From an uncultured Alistipes sp. (GTDB lineage: Bacteria; Bacteroidota; Bacteroidia; Bacteroidales; Rikenellaceae): a stretch of 23,989 nucleotides of DNA. Under the pieces are notes generated by a model. That model saw only the letters and a program-made list of their open reading frames with translations. It was not told where the DNA came from and did no database searches. Shown here in pieces: positions 1 through 8,014 of this stretch. Positions within the stretch are counted from its first letter, which is position 1, and every line of letters begins with the position of its first letter. The stretch spans positions 1 through 23,989 of the forward strand of contig CALGRZ010000066.1 in the NCBI GenBank assembly GCA_937880705.1, written 5' to 3'. Made by a program: the position numbers and the translations under genes.

Positions 1-3000
1 CTGCTGTGATGCACCGATAGATACCTGAGCAACATATACATAGCCATAGGTCATAGCGATAGCACCGATATCCTTCTTGCGGATGCGCTTACCTGCTGAT
101 GCGAACTTAGCCACAGCACCCACAGGTGTAGACTTAGACGACTGACCACCTGTGTTAGAGTATACCTCGGTATCAACGATAAGGATATTTACATCCTCAC
201 CCGAAGCGAGTACATGGTCTACACCACCGAAGCCGATATCGTAGCCCCAGCCGTCACCACCGATAATCCACTGAGACTTCTTAACAAGCCAATCCTTATA
301 CTCAAGGATAGTCTTGCAATAGTTACAATTGCAAGCCTCGACCATTGGGAGTAGGCGTGCAGTAACCTCGCGTGAGGCAGCAGCAAGGTGACGAGCGTCA
401 ATCCACTCCTGCATTGTAGCCTTAAGCTCCTCAGAGCAGCAGTTGCACTCGGCAATAGCCTTACGCATCACATCCTCAAGACCCTGACGAATCTTCTCTA
501 CACCAATGCGCATACCGAGACCGAACTCAGCGTTATCCTCAAAGAGTGAGTTAGCCCATGCAGGACCCTGACCCTTAGCATTTGTACAGTAAGGTGTTGA
601 AGGTGCTGAGCCTGAGTAGATAGAGGTACAACCTGTAGCGTTAGCCACCATCATACGGTCACCGAAGAGCTGTGTGATAGCCTTAATATATGGAGTCTCA
701 CCACAACCAGCACAAGCACCTGAGAACTCAAACAATGGCTGCGCAAACTGCAAGTTCTTAACCGACTTGGTCTTATCTACATGCTCCGTATAACCAATCT
801 CCTTAGTCACCTTAGTCCAGTTTGCTGCCTCGTGTAGCTGTTCTGCCAAAGGACGAAGCTCCAAAGCCTTATCCTTAGCAGGACACACATCTACACAGTT
901 GTTACAACCTGTACAGTCGAGTGGAGATACCTGAATACGGAACCTAAGGTGCTTAGTCTCACCCAAGCCCTGCTTCCACTCAAGACCTGATGCCTCCGCC
1001 TGCTCCTCAGTAGCGAGGAATGGGCGGATAGCAGCATGAGGACATACATAGGCACACTGGTTACACTGGATACAGTTCTCAATCTTCCACTTTGGTACCG
1101 ATGTAGCTATGCCACGCTTCTCGTACGCTGCAGTGCCGTTGTCCCAAGTACCATCCTCTCTGCCATTGAATGCAGATACAGGAAGCATATCGCCCTTAAG
1201 AGCATCGATAGGCTTACAAACATTCTTAATAAATGCTGGTATATCGGCATCGGCATTGTTCTCAACAGCCTCAACCTCAATGTTTGCCCACTCAGCAGGT
1301 ACATCAACCTTAACTACCGCCTCACAACCTGCATCCACAGCGGCGTAGTTCATGTTTACGATATCCTCGCCCTTGTTGCCGTATGACTTGTAGATAGCCT
1401 TCTTCATCTCCTCTACAGCCTTCTCGATAGGGATGATATCGGCAATCTTGAAGAAGGCTGCCTGCATGATTGTATTTGTACGAGAGCCAAGACCAAGCTC
1501 TGCGGCAATCTTTGTGGCGTTGATGATGTAGAAGTTAATACCCTTCTTAGCGAGGTATGCCTTCATGTGTGCAGGAAGTGTACGGCATGTCGTTTCAGCA
1601 TCGTTCACAGAGTTAAGAAGGAACGAGCCACCACGCTTAAGACCCTTCAACACATCATACTTCTCGACATACGATGGTACATGGCAAGCTACGAAGTCGG
1701 GCGTTGTAACAAGGTATGGCGAGGTGATAGGGTTATCACCAAAGCGTAGGTGCGATGATGTATAACCACCCGATTTCTTAGAGTCGTATGAGAAGTATGC
1801 CTGACAATACTTGTTTGTCGAGCCACCAATAATCTTAATAGAGTTCTTATTAGCACCTACGGTACCATCCGAGCCAAGACCGAAGAACAGAGCCTCAAAA
1901 GTACCCTCCTTAGCCATAGATATCTCCTTGCCAATAGGTAATGAGAGCATTGTAACATCATCATTTATACCTACTGTAAAGTGGTTCTTAGGCTCGTTAG
2001 CCTCAAGGTTAGCAAACACAGCCAACATCTGAGCAGGTGTAGTATCCTTAGATGATAGGCCATAACGACCACCGATAATCATTGGACGGGCGTCACACTC
2101 GTAGAAAGCATCACGAATATCGAGGAACAATGGCTCGCCATTAGCACCTGGCTCCTTAGTACGGTCAAGCACGCAGATACGCTTAACAGACTTAGGCAAC
2201 ACATTGAAGAGGTACTTGGCTGAGAATGGGCGGTATAGGTGTACGGTAATTACACCGACCTTCTTGCCCTGTGTGCGGAGATAGTCCACACACTCCTTTA
2301 TAGTCTCTGTTACAGAGCCCATAGCTATGATGATATTCTCTGCCTCAGGGTCGCCATAATATGTGAATGGCTTATACTCACGACCAGTAATCTCAGATAT
2401 CTTAGCCATGGTCTCAGCAACCATATCAGGCACAGCGTCATAGAACTTGTTAGCAGCCTCGCGTGTCTGGAAGTAGATATCAGGGTTCTGAGCTGTACCG
2501 CGTGTTACAGGGCGCTCAGGGTTTAGTCCTCGCTGACGGAAGGCCTTCAATGCGTCACGGTCGAACATAGCCGATAGCGAAGCCTCGTCAATAAGCTCAA
2601 TTTTCTGTATTTCGTGAGATGTGCGGAAGCCATCGAAGAAGTGAACAAAAGGAATGCGAGCCTTCAATGCCACGATGTGAGCCACACCTGCCAAATCCAT
2701 TACCTCCTGCACAGATGATGTAGCGAGCATGGCGAAGCCTGTCTGGCGCACAGCCATAACATCCTGATGATCACCAAAGATAGAGAGTGCCTGAGCAGCC
2801 AACGAGCGTGCCGAAACATGGAATACGCCAGGGAGCAACTCGCCAGCGATTTTGTACATATTAGGAACCATCAATAGTAGTCCCTGTGAAGCTGTAAATG
2901 TAGATGTCAACGCGCCACTCTGCAAAGAGCCATGTACAGCACCTGCCGCACCTGCCTCAGACTGCATCTCCACCACCTTAACTGTATCGCCAAAGATGTT

Positions 3001-3150
3001 TGTCTTACCCTGAGCAGACCACTCATCTACAAGCTCTGCCATTGTTGACGATGGGGTGATGGGATAGATGGCAGCTACCTCTGAGAACATATATGCAATA
3101 TGTGCTGCAGCATAGTTACCATCACATGTAATAAATCTCTTCTCCTTCAT
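1..3150 (-). CDS. nifJ: Pyruvate:ferredoxin (flavodoxin) oxidoreductase, 3' end outside window
   Basis: Oxidatively decarboxylates pyruvate with CoA to acetyl-CoA and CO2, reducing ferredoxin or flavodoxin, in the cytoplasm. Translating the complement from the ATG at 3148-3150 gives MKEKRFITCDGN, then the YPITPSST pyruvate-site motif. The ferredoxin-like domain holds two 4Fe-4S motifs: Cys693/696/699/703 (NCIQCNQCAYVCP) and Cys746/749/752/756. The proximal-cluster ligands Cys813, Cys816 and Cys841 are present. The fourth, expected near residue 1072, lies beyond the left edge. The thiamine-diphosphate motif GDGWGYDIG starts at about residue 965. The numbering runs nearly parallel to Desulfovibrio africanus PFOR from memory. 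About 1050 of roughly 1180 residues are in the window. Frame checks near both ends and at the Cys motifs agree, so no net frameshift is seen. It is probably a single-gene transcript from the promoter at 3218-3225. Confidence 0.97.
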   Translation of the reverse strand, partial: MKEKRFITCDGNYAAAHIAYMFSEVAAIYPITPSSTMAELVDEWSAQGKTNIFGDTVKVVEMQSEAGAAGAVHGSLQSGALTSTFTASQGLLLMVPNMYKIAGELLPGVFHVSARSLAAQALSIFGDHQDVMAVRQTGFAMLATSSVQEVMDLAGVAHIVALKARIPFVHFFDGFRTSHEIQKIELIDEASLSAMFDRDALKAFRQRGLNPERPVTRGTAQNPDIYFQTREAANKFYDAVPDMVAETMAKISEITGREYKPFTYYGDPEAENIIIAMGSVTETIKECVDYLRTQGKKVGVITVHLYRPFSAKYLFNVLPKSVKRICVLDRTKEPGANGEPLFLDIRDAFYECDARPMIIGGRYGLSSKDTTPAQMLAVFANLEANEPKNHFTVGINDDVTMLSLPIGKEISMAKEGTFEALFFGLGSDGTVGANKNSIKIIGGSTNKYCQAYFSYDSKKSGGYTSSHLRFGDNPITSPYLVTTPDFVACHVPSYVEKYDVLKGLKRGGSFLLNSVNDAETTCRTLPAHMKAYLAKKGINFYIINATKIAAELGLGSRTNTIMQAAFFKIADIIPIEKAVEEMKKAIYKSYGNKGEDIVNMNYAAVDAGCEAVVKVDVPAEWANIEVEAVENNADADIPAFIKNVCKPIDALKGDMLPVSAFNGREDGTWDNGTAAYEKRGIATSVPKWKIENCIQCNQCAYVCPHAAIRPFLATEEQAEASGLEWKQGLGETKHLRFRIQVSPLDCTGCNNCVDVCPAKDKALELRPLAEQLHEAANWTKVTKEIGYTEHVDKTKSVKNLQFAQPLFEFSGACAGCGETPYIKAITQLFGDRMMVANATGCTSIYSGSAPSTPYCTNAKGQGPAWANSLFEDNAEFGLGMRIGVEKIRQGLEDVMRKAIAECNCCSEELKATMQEWIDARHLAAASREVTARLLPMVEACNCNYCKTILEYKDWLVKKSQWIIGGDGWGYDIGFGGVDHVLASGEDVNILIVDTEVYSNTGGQSSKSTPVGAVAKFASAGKRIRKKDIGAIAMTYGYVYVAQVSIGASQQ

Positions 3151-3217
3151 ATCTATATACGATTATATTATATTTCAAACTTGTCGTTTCAGTCTGTTTA
3201 CCAAACAAAAATCGGCG

Positions 3218-3225
3218 CAAATTTA
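3218..3225 (-). promoter_or_regulatory. Predicted nifJ promoter, -7 element TAAATTTG
   Basis: On the minus strand TAAATTTG fits the Bacteroidetes -7 consensus TAnnTTTG. It predicts a start near 3211 and a leader of about 60 nt before the nifJ ATG. No good -33 TTTG is seen at 19-20 nt; the nearest is a TTTC that is too close. Confidence 0.5.
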
Positions 3226-3430
3226 CACATTTTGAATGAAATATCATAGGATTTTCGTTGTTAACTTTTTAACACTGCAAAATGGACTATTCTATAATAT
3301 AAAAGGGAGTAAATGATGTGTTTAGCAGATAAGATAGTTCTATGCTTCAGATGATACCCAATCTTATGATGTTTGAGTTTCTATATGTTGTTAGGCGTAT
3401 TAACATCTCTCCATACTCTCCCACTAACTA

Positions 3431-3469
3431 AACAGATAGAGTCACCCCGTTAGGATGACCCTATCTGTT
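3431..3469 (-). terminator. Hairpin terminator behind the LRR lipoprotein gene
   Basis: AACAGATAG (3431-3439) pairs with CTATCTGTT (3461-3469). A second stem GTCA/TGAC follows inside after one mismatch. It starts about 20 nt past the TAG stop of the minus-strand gene. On the minus strand the tail is TTTAGTTAG, a weak U-run, so it is an imperfect intrinsic terminator. Confidence 0.65.
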
Positions 3470-3487
3470 TTGGTTGCGATAGCGCAA

Positions 3488-6400
3488 CTACTCTGCATCG
3501 ACAACAACAATCTTTGTTTTGGCAGGGATGTTGCTGGTGTTGCGGTTCTCAGTTACCTTAGTTATCTTCTGTGCCGAGGTAACATATAGCTTCTCAAGGC
3601 CATCACCCAGCATTGGTGAGCAGTCGAGCGTTGTGAGCTTTGGGCAGTGTGAAACATCAAGGTGAGTAATTGCACACTCATAGCAATTTATTTGTGTAAG
3701 TGCCACGCAGTCGTTAAGTCCAAGCGATGTAAGGCGCTCGCATGTATTTGTTCTAAGAGTTGATAATGCTGAACAACCACCAAGATCAATAGATGTTAGC
3801 CATGGATTGCCGTAACATGTCAACTCCTTAAGTTTAGTACATCCGCTGACATTTAGCTTTGCAAGTGTAGGATCACCAGAAACACTAGAAGGCTCAAGGC
3901 AATAAACCGTATGAAGAAGTTGTAAATTACTTAGGTTAAGTGACTCAAAGAAACAACGAGCCTTAAACTCCTTGAGGCGTGGAGAGTTGCTAAGATTTAC
4001 GCCACCTAAAGTGGATGCGCTAAATTTTTCCAACGCAGGGCAGTTGCTCACATTAGCATAGTCGGTCTTGGATAAGGTAATACTCTCAAGTTTAGGTAAC
4101 CCTGAAGCATTAACCGATGCGATGTTGCCCAAAAGGGTAATACTTGTGAGTTCACTATTATTAGTTAGATCATACTTGCCACCCGCACAAGACATACTGA
4201 TTGTCTTTAGCTTAGTTTGATTAGCAAGATTTATGCTGCTAACACCATAAAGATCATCTATGATTTCAAGAGATTCGATATTAGGGCATGCATCAATATT
4301 GATTTTAATATTCTCATAGACATCAAGTTTTAGATGTTTAGCCAATGGAGCAACAATAGTTAAATCACAACTTAGACGTTCAAGAGAAGATGAACCAATA
4401 GTTACCAAGTTCTCATTTTCACCAACATTCAAATACGAAAGACTCTCTACAAGATCAAGATTCAATTTGTTAATCTTAAGGCAATTAGATAAATCCAAAC
4501 TCTTTAGGCTTGATGCTTTGTTGATATTGAGATTTGTGAGTTTTGTGTTATTCGAAATATCGAGATTGCACAAACCTTCAGAGTGGAGCGTAAACTGATT
4601 AAGCTCTGTACAATTGCTAATATCAAGCTTAGTCATTTTAGTTGACTTCTGGATATCAAGGGTAGTTAGCTTAGGCACCTCGGTTAGGTCAAGTTCTACT
4701 ACCTTCGAACTATCAAGCGTAAAAGACTCAAGCTTTGGCACATCTGTAAGCTTGAGCTTAGGATTAGAGTATCCCGCAATTTCAAGCGATGTAAGATTAG
4801 GTGTATTAAGAACAAGTTTGTCAAACACAGTGTATCTGAGAGGAGTAGATGTTCCATCATCATATCTACTTCTAATAATTAGTGACTGGATATACTCGCC
4901 TGTTACCGTAAAGGTATATTGCTCGTCATTTGACAGAGGAGTGTAAATAGTAAGACTTAACGCTGTAACACCTGGTACTGAGCCAAGATTTATTTCACGA
5001 AGATTATCCGAGTCATCGGCAGATCGATAAAGAGAGAAGGTGATAAGATCCATACAAGCCGATAGATTCAGCTCAACCATCTTTTTATTGCAGTGAAACT
5101 CGCGAAGCTTGGTGCTGTTTGAGAAATTAAGCTCACCAATATCGTTTCCGTGACAGCTAAGCAGAGTTATTTCAGGGGAGTGTGTAATATCAAGCTCGGT
5201 AAGAAGATTGGTATAACAATAGAGAATTTTAAGTGCTGGACAACCCGAAATATCAAGCTTTGTAAGTTTGTTGTTATAACATGAGAGTTGGTCAAGGTAT
5301 GGGTGGTTGTCCAATACAAGAGTAGTATTTGTAAGTGTAGATATGCTATGGCAATAAAGTGTTACCAACTCGTTGTTATTCTCAAAGTTAAGCTCGGTAA
5401 TCTGTGAACTGCTTACATCGAGTCTCTTAAGACGAAGGTTTTGGCTTAGGTCGATAGCGGCAATCTTAGAGCCGTTGATATTGAGTTCTTCGAGCTGAGC
5501 AAAAGAGGAGGTGTTAAGTAGAGTGAGTTTTGTGTTTGATGAGCATGTGAGCGACTTAAGGTTAATACACCACTCAAGACCTGTAAGGTCGGCTACGGTT
5601 TTAGCTACTGTGACGCTCTTAACCTCCAAAGCCTCTGACTTCGAGAGGATACCATCCTTATTGAGATCGAAGCTCTTAATCATATAGTTCTTAAAGGTCT
5701 CATCAGCAAACATCACCTCCTCGCCCATAAGCGCATTGTCGGCAACCTGACCAAAGTAGATGGTCTGCTTAATGCTATTATCTGCAAGGTCGATAAGATA
5801 TGCAAAGGCATAGCGTGGGTTGCCCTCGTTAGGCTCTGCGTGGAAAGTTAGGGTCTCCTCGCGTAGTGCTGCGCGTGTATCGGCAACAGTGAGCCATGAG
5901 TACTCCTCAGGAATCTCTACGCGGTAGCTGAGGTTGGTCTGTACGCCAACAGCGATATCTCCACCCTCCTTAGGGAACTGAAGCGCCTGACCTGAGGTGA
6001 TGATAAGCACACCCTCATCGATATCCTCGTAGCCCTCGTAGTAGAAGTGTACCGCCTTCATCACAACCTTGCTACGGCCATCGCTCGCAAGAACAGCCAC
6101 AGTAGCGTGTGGAATGATAGCCTTAGGCATCTCAACGGTAATCTTACCCGTAGCAACACCATCACTGAGGGTGTAGCTGTCAACGGTAGGCTGAAGGTTG
6201 TTTGAGCCGATAACCTCAAGCTCGGTAGCTGTAGTTGCACCAGTGATAGTGTACTCAAATGAGTAGGTGTAGCCAAGCGAGTAGTTGAACTTCTCGACAT
6301 TAAGCTCTAACGAGAACTCCTTATCCTTAAGCACAGCGATAGTGCTGTCGTCTGCGAGGGTGAAATATACATAGTTGTCATCCTCCGTAACACCCTTGAA

Positions 6401-7096
6401 TACCTCGCAATAGTTCACACCATCCTCGCCCTTAGCCTTGCCAAGCTGAGTCCATGTAAGACCATTGTCGGTAGAGAGCCACCAATAGTCATCCTCAATC
6501 TTTAGCTGTGGAGTGATGCCATCCTTGCCATCAGCACCATCCTTGCCATCAGCACCATCAGCACCATTAGCACCATCCTTGCCATCTTCGCCGTTGACAC
6601 CATCCTTGCCGTCTTCGCCGTTGACGCCATCCTTGCCATCTATGCCCGAAGCCTTAATCTTGTTGCCCGCCTCATCGGTAAGCCATTCGCCATTAAGTGT
6701 CCAGTAGTAGATGTTATCGCTATCCTGACGCACACCGATAACGGGCGTTACGCCATCCTTGCCATCAGCGCCATTTGCACCATCCTCGCCATCAGCACCA
6801 TCCTCGCCATGGTAGATGGTGATAGAGTCACCCTTAGCGAATGTGATAACATAGCCAATGGTCTCACCCTGCTCAATAACAGGTGTTACACCTGTGATGT
6901 AGTCGCCATTCTGCCATACCTCGACAAGCGTTTGTAGTGCCGAGATATTGGTATTCATCTCGCGACAAAGCTCCTCAAGTTTCGAAATACGATTCTCATG
7001 ATTGTTTAGTGTCTCCAACACTTTGGTATCATCATAGGAACATGATGATACTGCTATTGTCAGAACAAAGACAAACAGTGTAAAAAATCTTCTCAT
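3488..7096 (-). CDS. Surface lipoprotein with coiled coil, collagen-like repeats, BACON-like domain and leucine-rich repeats
   Basis: 1202 residues from the ATG at 7094-7096. This start places MRRFFTLFVFVLTIAVSSC as a signal peptide with the lipobox Cys at 19, followed by SYDD, an acidic stretch like those that direct Bacteroidetes lipoproteins to the surface. A short coiled coil (about 25-60) leads into a segment like the PL29-lyase N-terminal/DUF4988 family (GDYITGVTPV, SITIYHGEDG). Gly-X-Y tracts with units such as GKDGVNGED follow at about 97-115 and 151-193. A BACON-like beta-sandwich lies at about 364-452, an EF-hand-like loop DLNKDGILSKSEA at 477-489, and many LRRs of the LTKLDISGCPALKILYC type from about 512 to the end. 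The ORF runs upstream to a GTG at 7252, but that part precedes the signal peptide. No catalytic domain is seen. Adhesion or glycan/host binding is inference. Confidence 0.9.
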   Translation of the reverse strand: MRRFFTLFVFVLTIAVSSCSYDDTKVLETLNNHENRISKLEELCREMNTNISALQTLVEVWQNGDYITGVTPVIEQGETIGYVITFAKGDSITIYHGEDGADGEDGANGADGKDGVTPVIGVRQDSDNIYYWTLNGEWLTDEAGNKIKASGIDGKDGVNGEDGKDGVNGEDGKDGANGADGADGKDGADGKDGITPQLKIEDDYWWLSTDNGLTWTQLGKAKGEDGVNYCEVFKGVTEDDNYVYFTLADDSTIAVLKDKEFSLELNVEKFNYSLGYTYSFEYTITGATTATELEVIGSNNLQPTVDSYTLSDGVATGKITVEMPKAIIPHATVAVLASDGRSKVVMKAVHFYYEGYEDIDEGVLIITSGQALQFPKEGGDIAVGVQTNLSYRVEIPEEYSWLTVADTRAALREETLTFHAEPNEGNPRYAFAYLIDLADNSIKQTIYFGQVADNALMGEEVMFADETFKNYMIKSFDLNKDGILSKSEALEVKSVTVAKTVADLTGLEWCINLKSLTCSSNTKLTLLNTSSFAQLEELNINGSKIAAIDLSQNLRLKRLDVSSSQITELNFENNNELVTLYCHSISTLTNTTLVLDNHPYLDQLSCYNNKLTKLDISGCPALKILYCYTNLLTELDITHSPEITLLSCHGNDIGELNFSNSTKLREFHCNKKMVELNLSACMDLITFSLYRSADDSDNLREINLGSVPGVTALSLTIYTPLSNDEQYTFTVTGEYIQSLIIRSRYDDGTSTPLRYTVFDKLVLNTPNLTSLEIAGYSNPKLKLTDVPKLESFTLDSSKVVELDLTEVPKLTTLDIQKSTKMTKLDISNCTELNQFTLHSEGLCNLDISNNTKLTNLNINKASSLKSLDLSNCLKINKLNLDLVESLSYLNVGENENLVTIGSSSLERLSCDLTIVAPLAKHLKLDVYENIKINIDACPNIESLEIIDDLYGVSSINLANQTKLKTISMSCAGGKYDLTNNSELTSITLLGNIASVNASGLPKLESITLSKTDYANVSNCPALEKFSASTLGGVNLSNSPRLKEFKARCFFESLNLSNLQLLHTVYCLEPSSVSGDPTLAKLNVSGCTKLKELTCYGNPWLTSIDLGGCSALSTLRTNTCERLTSLGLNDCVALTQINCYECAITHLDVSHCPKLTTLDCSPMLGDGLEKLYVTSAQKITKVTENRNTSNIPAKTKIVVVDAE
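6518..6646 (-). repeat. Collagen-like Gly-X-Y coding repeat, longer tract
   Basis: Residues 151-193 of the lipoprotein are an uninterrupted run of GXD/GXN triplets (GKDGVNGED, GADGKDGAD). At DNA level the 18-nt and 9-nt units are nearly identical (for example GATGGCAAGGATGG on the minus strand). Length change by slippage or recombination is therefore plausible. A shorter tract encoding residues 97-115 lies at 6752-6808. Confidence 0.9.
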
Positions 7097-7389
7097 AACA
7101 ATTTGTTTGTGTACCGTACAACTCCTATGCGGTGTTTTAGTAAAACAGAAAGTGTGGAGTTGATTCCCGTTTATTTGTTGAAGGTTGTGGAAAGACCTGA
7201 CCAAAATAAACGCTACAATGCCCCACACTTGGATAGTATGGGATATATGCACAGATTGTGCATAGCCACATAGCTATACAAGAAATGAGTGCTGTTCGTT
7301 TATCCTTTGGTCTAGAAAACTTCCACATTTTCAACAAGGATAGAAGCGAAAACACTTTCTATATGTCTGCTATTTATCCAATAGCAACA

Positions 7390-7417
7390 CAAAATTAAAA
7401 AATATTTTCCAAACAAA
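7390..7417 (-). promoter_or_regulatory. Predicted promoter of the LRR lipoprotein gene
   Basis: On the minus strand TAATTTTG (complement of 7390-7397) matches TAnnTTTG. A TTTG lies 16 nt upstream and a GTTG 20 nt upstream as possible -33 elements. The predicted start near 7383 leaves a leader of about 285 nt, unusually long. No other good match lies between here and the ATG at 7096. Confidence 0.45.
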
Positions 7418-7452
7418 CAACACTCTTGCGGGACATTGCTCGTAAATAATAC

Positions 7453-7482
7453 AAAAAGCCTCTCGCAAAAGAAGCGAAAGGC
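7453..7482 (-). terminator. Strong intrinsic terminator upstream of the LRR gene promoter
   Basis: Read on the minus strand: GCCTTTCGC, a 7-nt loop TTCTTTT, GCGAGAGGC, then TTTTT. The 9-bp stem has only one G-U pair. It would stop transcripts that pass the two hairpins nearer nqrF and insulate the lipoprotein promoter. Confidence 0.8.
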
Positions 7483-7539
7483 GATAATAATGATATTTAT
7501 ATACTTATATATATACTATAAATAAGCGAGAGGCTTTTT
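7453..7539. repeat. 14-bp perfect inverted repeat enclosing the terminator
   Basis: AAAAAGCCTCTCGC at 7453-7466 is the exact reverse complement of GCGAGAGGCTTTTT at 7526-7539, with a 59-nt AT-rich spacer. The left arm is also the 3' half and U-tract of the minus-strand terminator, so the two pairings exclude each other. On the plus strand the right arm runs into TTTTTATTT and could end plus-strand transcripts. Confidence 0.8.
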
Positions 7540-7643
7540 ATTTAGACCCATTCGCCATTTGGACTGAAGCGTCGCAGTAGCGCCGCTATCACAAGAAATT
7601 ATTTTAGCGTCAGAAGGGGTTAGGATTGGCTCATCGCAAAAGA

Positions 7644-7686
7644 AGACCCCTCGGGATAGTACAAAGTAGTACAGCCCGAGGGGTCT
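7644..7686 (-). terminator. Perfect 12-bp hairpin, copy A, possible bidirectional terminator
   Basis: AGACCCCTCGGG (7644-7655) pairs perfectly with CCCGAGGGGTCT (7675-7686) around a 19-nt loop that itself contains GTAC/GTAC. The flanks AAAAG and CTTTT extend the pairing imperfectly. On the minus strand it is followed by TCTTTTG, on the plus strand by TACTTTTG. Confidence 0.7.
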
Positions 7687-7709
7687 TACTTTTGGGATGG
7701 GTCGAGAAT

Positions 7710-7780
7710 GACCCCTTATCACAACAAAGAGATTTCCGATTATAAGTCTGCAATGGTTGCATTTGTTGTCAGAAGGGGTC
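7710..7780. repeat. Inverted repeat with nested hairpin inside copy A
   Basis: The 19-nt arms 7710-7728 and 7762-7780 are complementary at 16 positions: 8 bp, a 3x3 internal loop, 8 bp. The space between them contains a second hairpin, TGCAA-TGG-TTGCA (7749-7761). No U-tract follows on either strand, so it does not look like a terminator. Confidence 0.65.
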
Positions 7781-7800
7781 TAATTTGGTGCCGACACGAG

Positions 7801-7845
7801 AAATGGCGGATGGGACATACTATGCGTATTTCCCATTCGCCATTT
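7801..7845. repeat. Long hairpin at the junction of copies A and B
   Basis: AAATGGCGGATGGGA (7801-7815) pairs with TCCCATTCGCCATTT (7831-7845), with one G-T pair. After one mismatch ATAC/GTAT extends the stem around a 5-nt loop. The right arm overlaps the start of copy B. Confidence 0.75.
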
Positions 7846-8014
7846 GGACTGAGGTGCCGAAGTAGGCCCCTTATCACAACAAATAAATTTCTGATTAGAA
7901 GGCTGCAGATGGGGTGCATCACAAAAGAAGAGGTCTCGGGATAGTACGAAGATGTACAGCCCGAGGCCTCTTACTTTTAGGGATGTGCCGCAGATGCGGA
8001 CTTATAATCGGAAA
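7832..8014. repeat. Structured intergenic module, copy B
   Basis: Second copy of the module, adjoining the nqrF stop codon. It shares the 21-nt start, the CCCCTTATCACAACAAA segment and the 43-nt hairpin design with copy A. Confidence 0.75.
7929..7971 (-). terminator. 12-bp hairpin, copy B, first terminator after nqrF
   Basis: AGAGGTCTCGGG (7929-7940) pairs with CCCGAGGCCTCT (7960-7971), one G-U pair, around a 19-nt loop like that of copy A. The minus-strand tail is TCTTTTGTG. Compared with copy A, two base pairs are inverted from C-G to G-C with pairing kept. It sits about 45 nt past the nqrF stop. Confidence 0.75.

Larger units (their letters stand above)
3151..3487. other. Intergenic region between the LRR lipoprotein gene and nifJ
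   Basis: This 337-nt gap holds the terminator of the LRR gene (3431-3469) and the nifJ promoter (3218-3225). Between them, about 3230-3430 is AT-rich. I see no convincing ORF, RNA gene or repeat there. Confidence 0.6.
7547..7831. repeat. Structured intergenic module, copy A
   Basis: Begins with a 21-nt sequence (7547-7567, starting CCCATTCGCC) repeated exactly at 7832-7852. It holds the hairpin at 7644-7686 and the sequence CCCCTTATCACAACAAA (7712-7728), which recurs at 7867-7883 in copy B. The parts are collinear with copy B but diverged, as expected of an old duplication. Confidence 0.75.
7097..8014. other. Gene-free region between nqrF and the LRR lipoprotein gene
   Basis: About 0.9 kb without a credible gene. 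7097-7389 would be the leader of the lipoprotein gene, 7390-7417 its promoter, 7453-7539 a terminator with an overlapping inverted repeat, and 7547-8014 two diverged copies of a structured module. Short ORFs here cross the repeats and hairpins and resemble nothing I recognise. Confidence 0.75.

Noticed and set aside
1..3150. Possible frameshift or pseudogene in nifJ
   Set aside because: The same frame holds the N-terminus, both ferredoxin motifs, the proximal-cluster Cys and the TPP motif; the gene is simply cut by the window edge.
7097..7252. Upstream GTG start (7252) for the LRR lipoprotein
   Set aside because: It would place 52 residues before a textbook lipoprotein signal peptide; the internal ATG at 7096 fits export.
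7708..7944. 78-residue plus-strand ORF and several 60-70-residue ORFs within 7516-8120
   Set aside because: They run across the duplicated hairpins; both copies of the repeat give different frames, there is no start signal, and composition is not coding-like.
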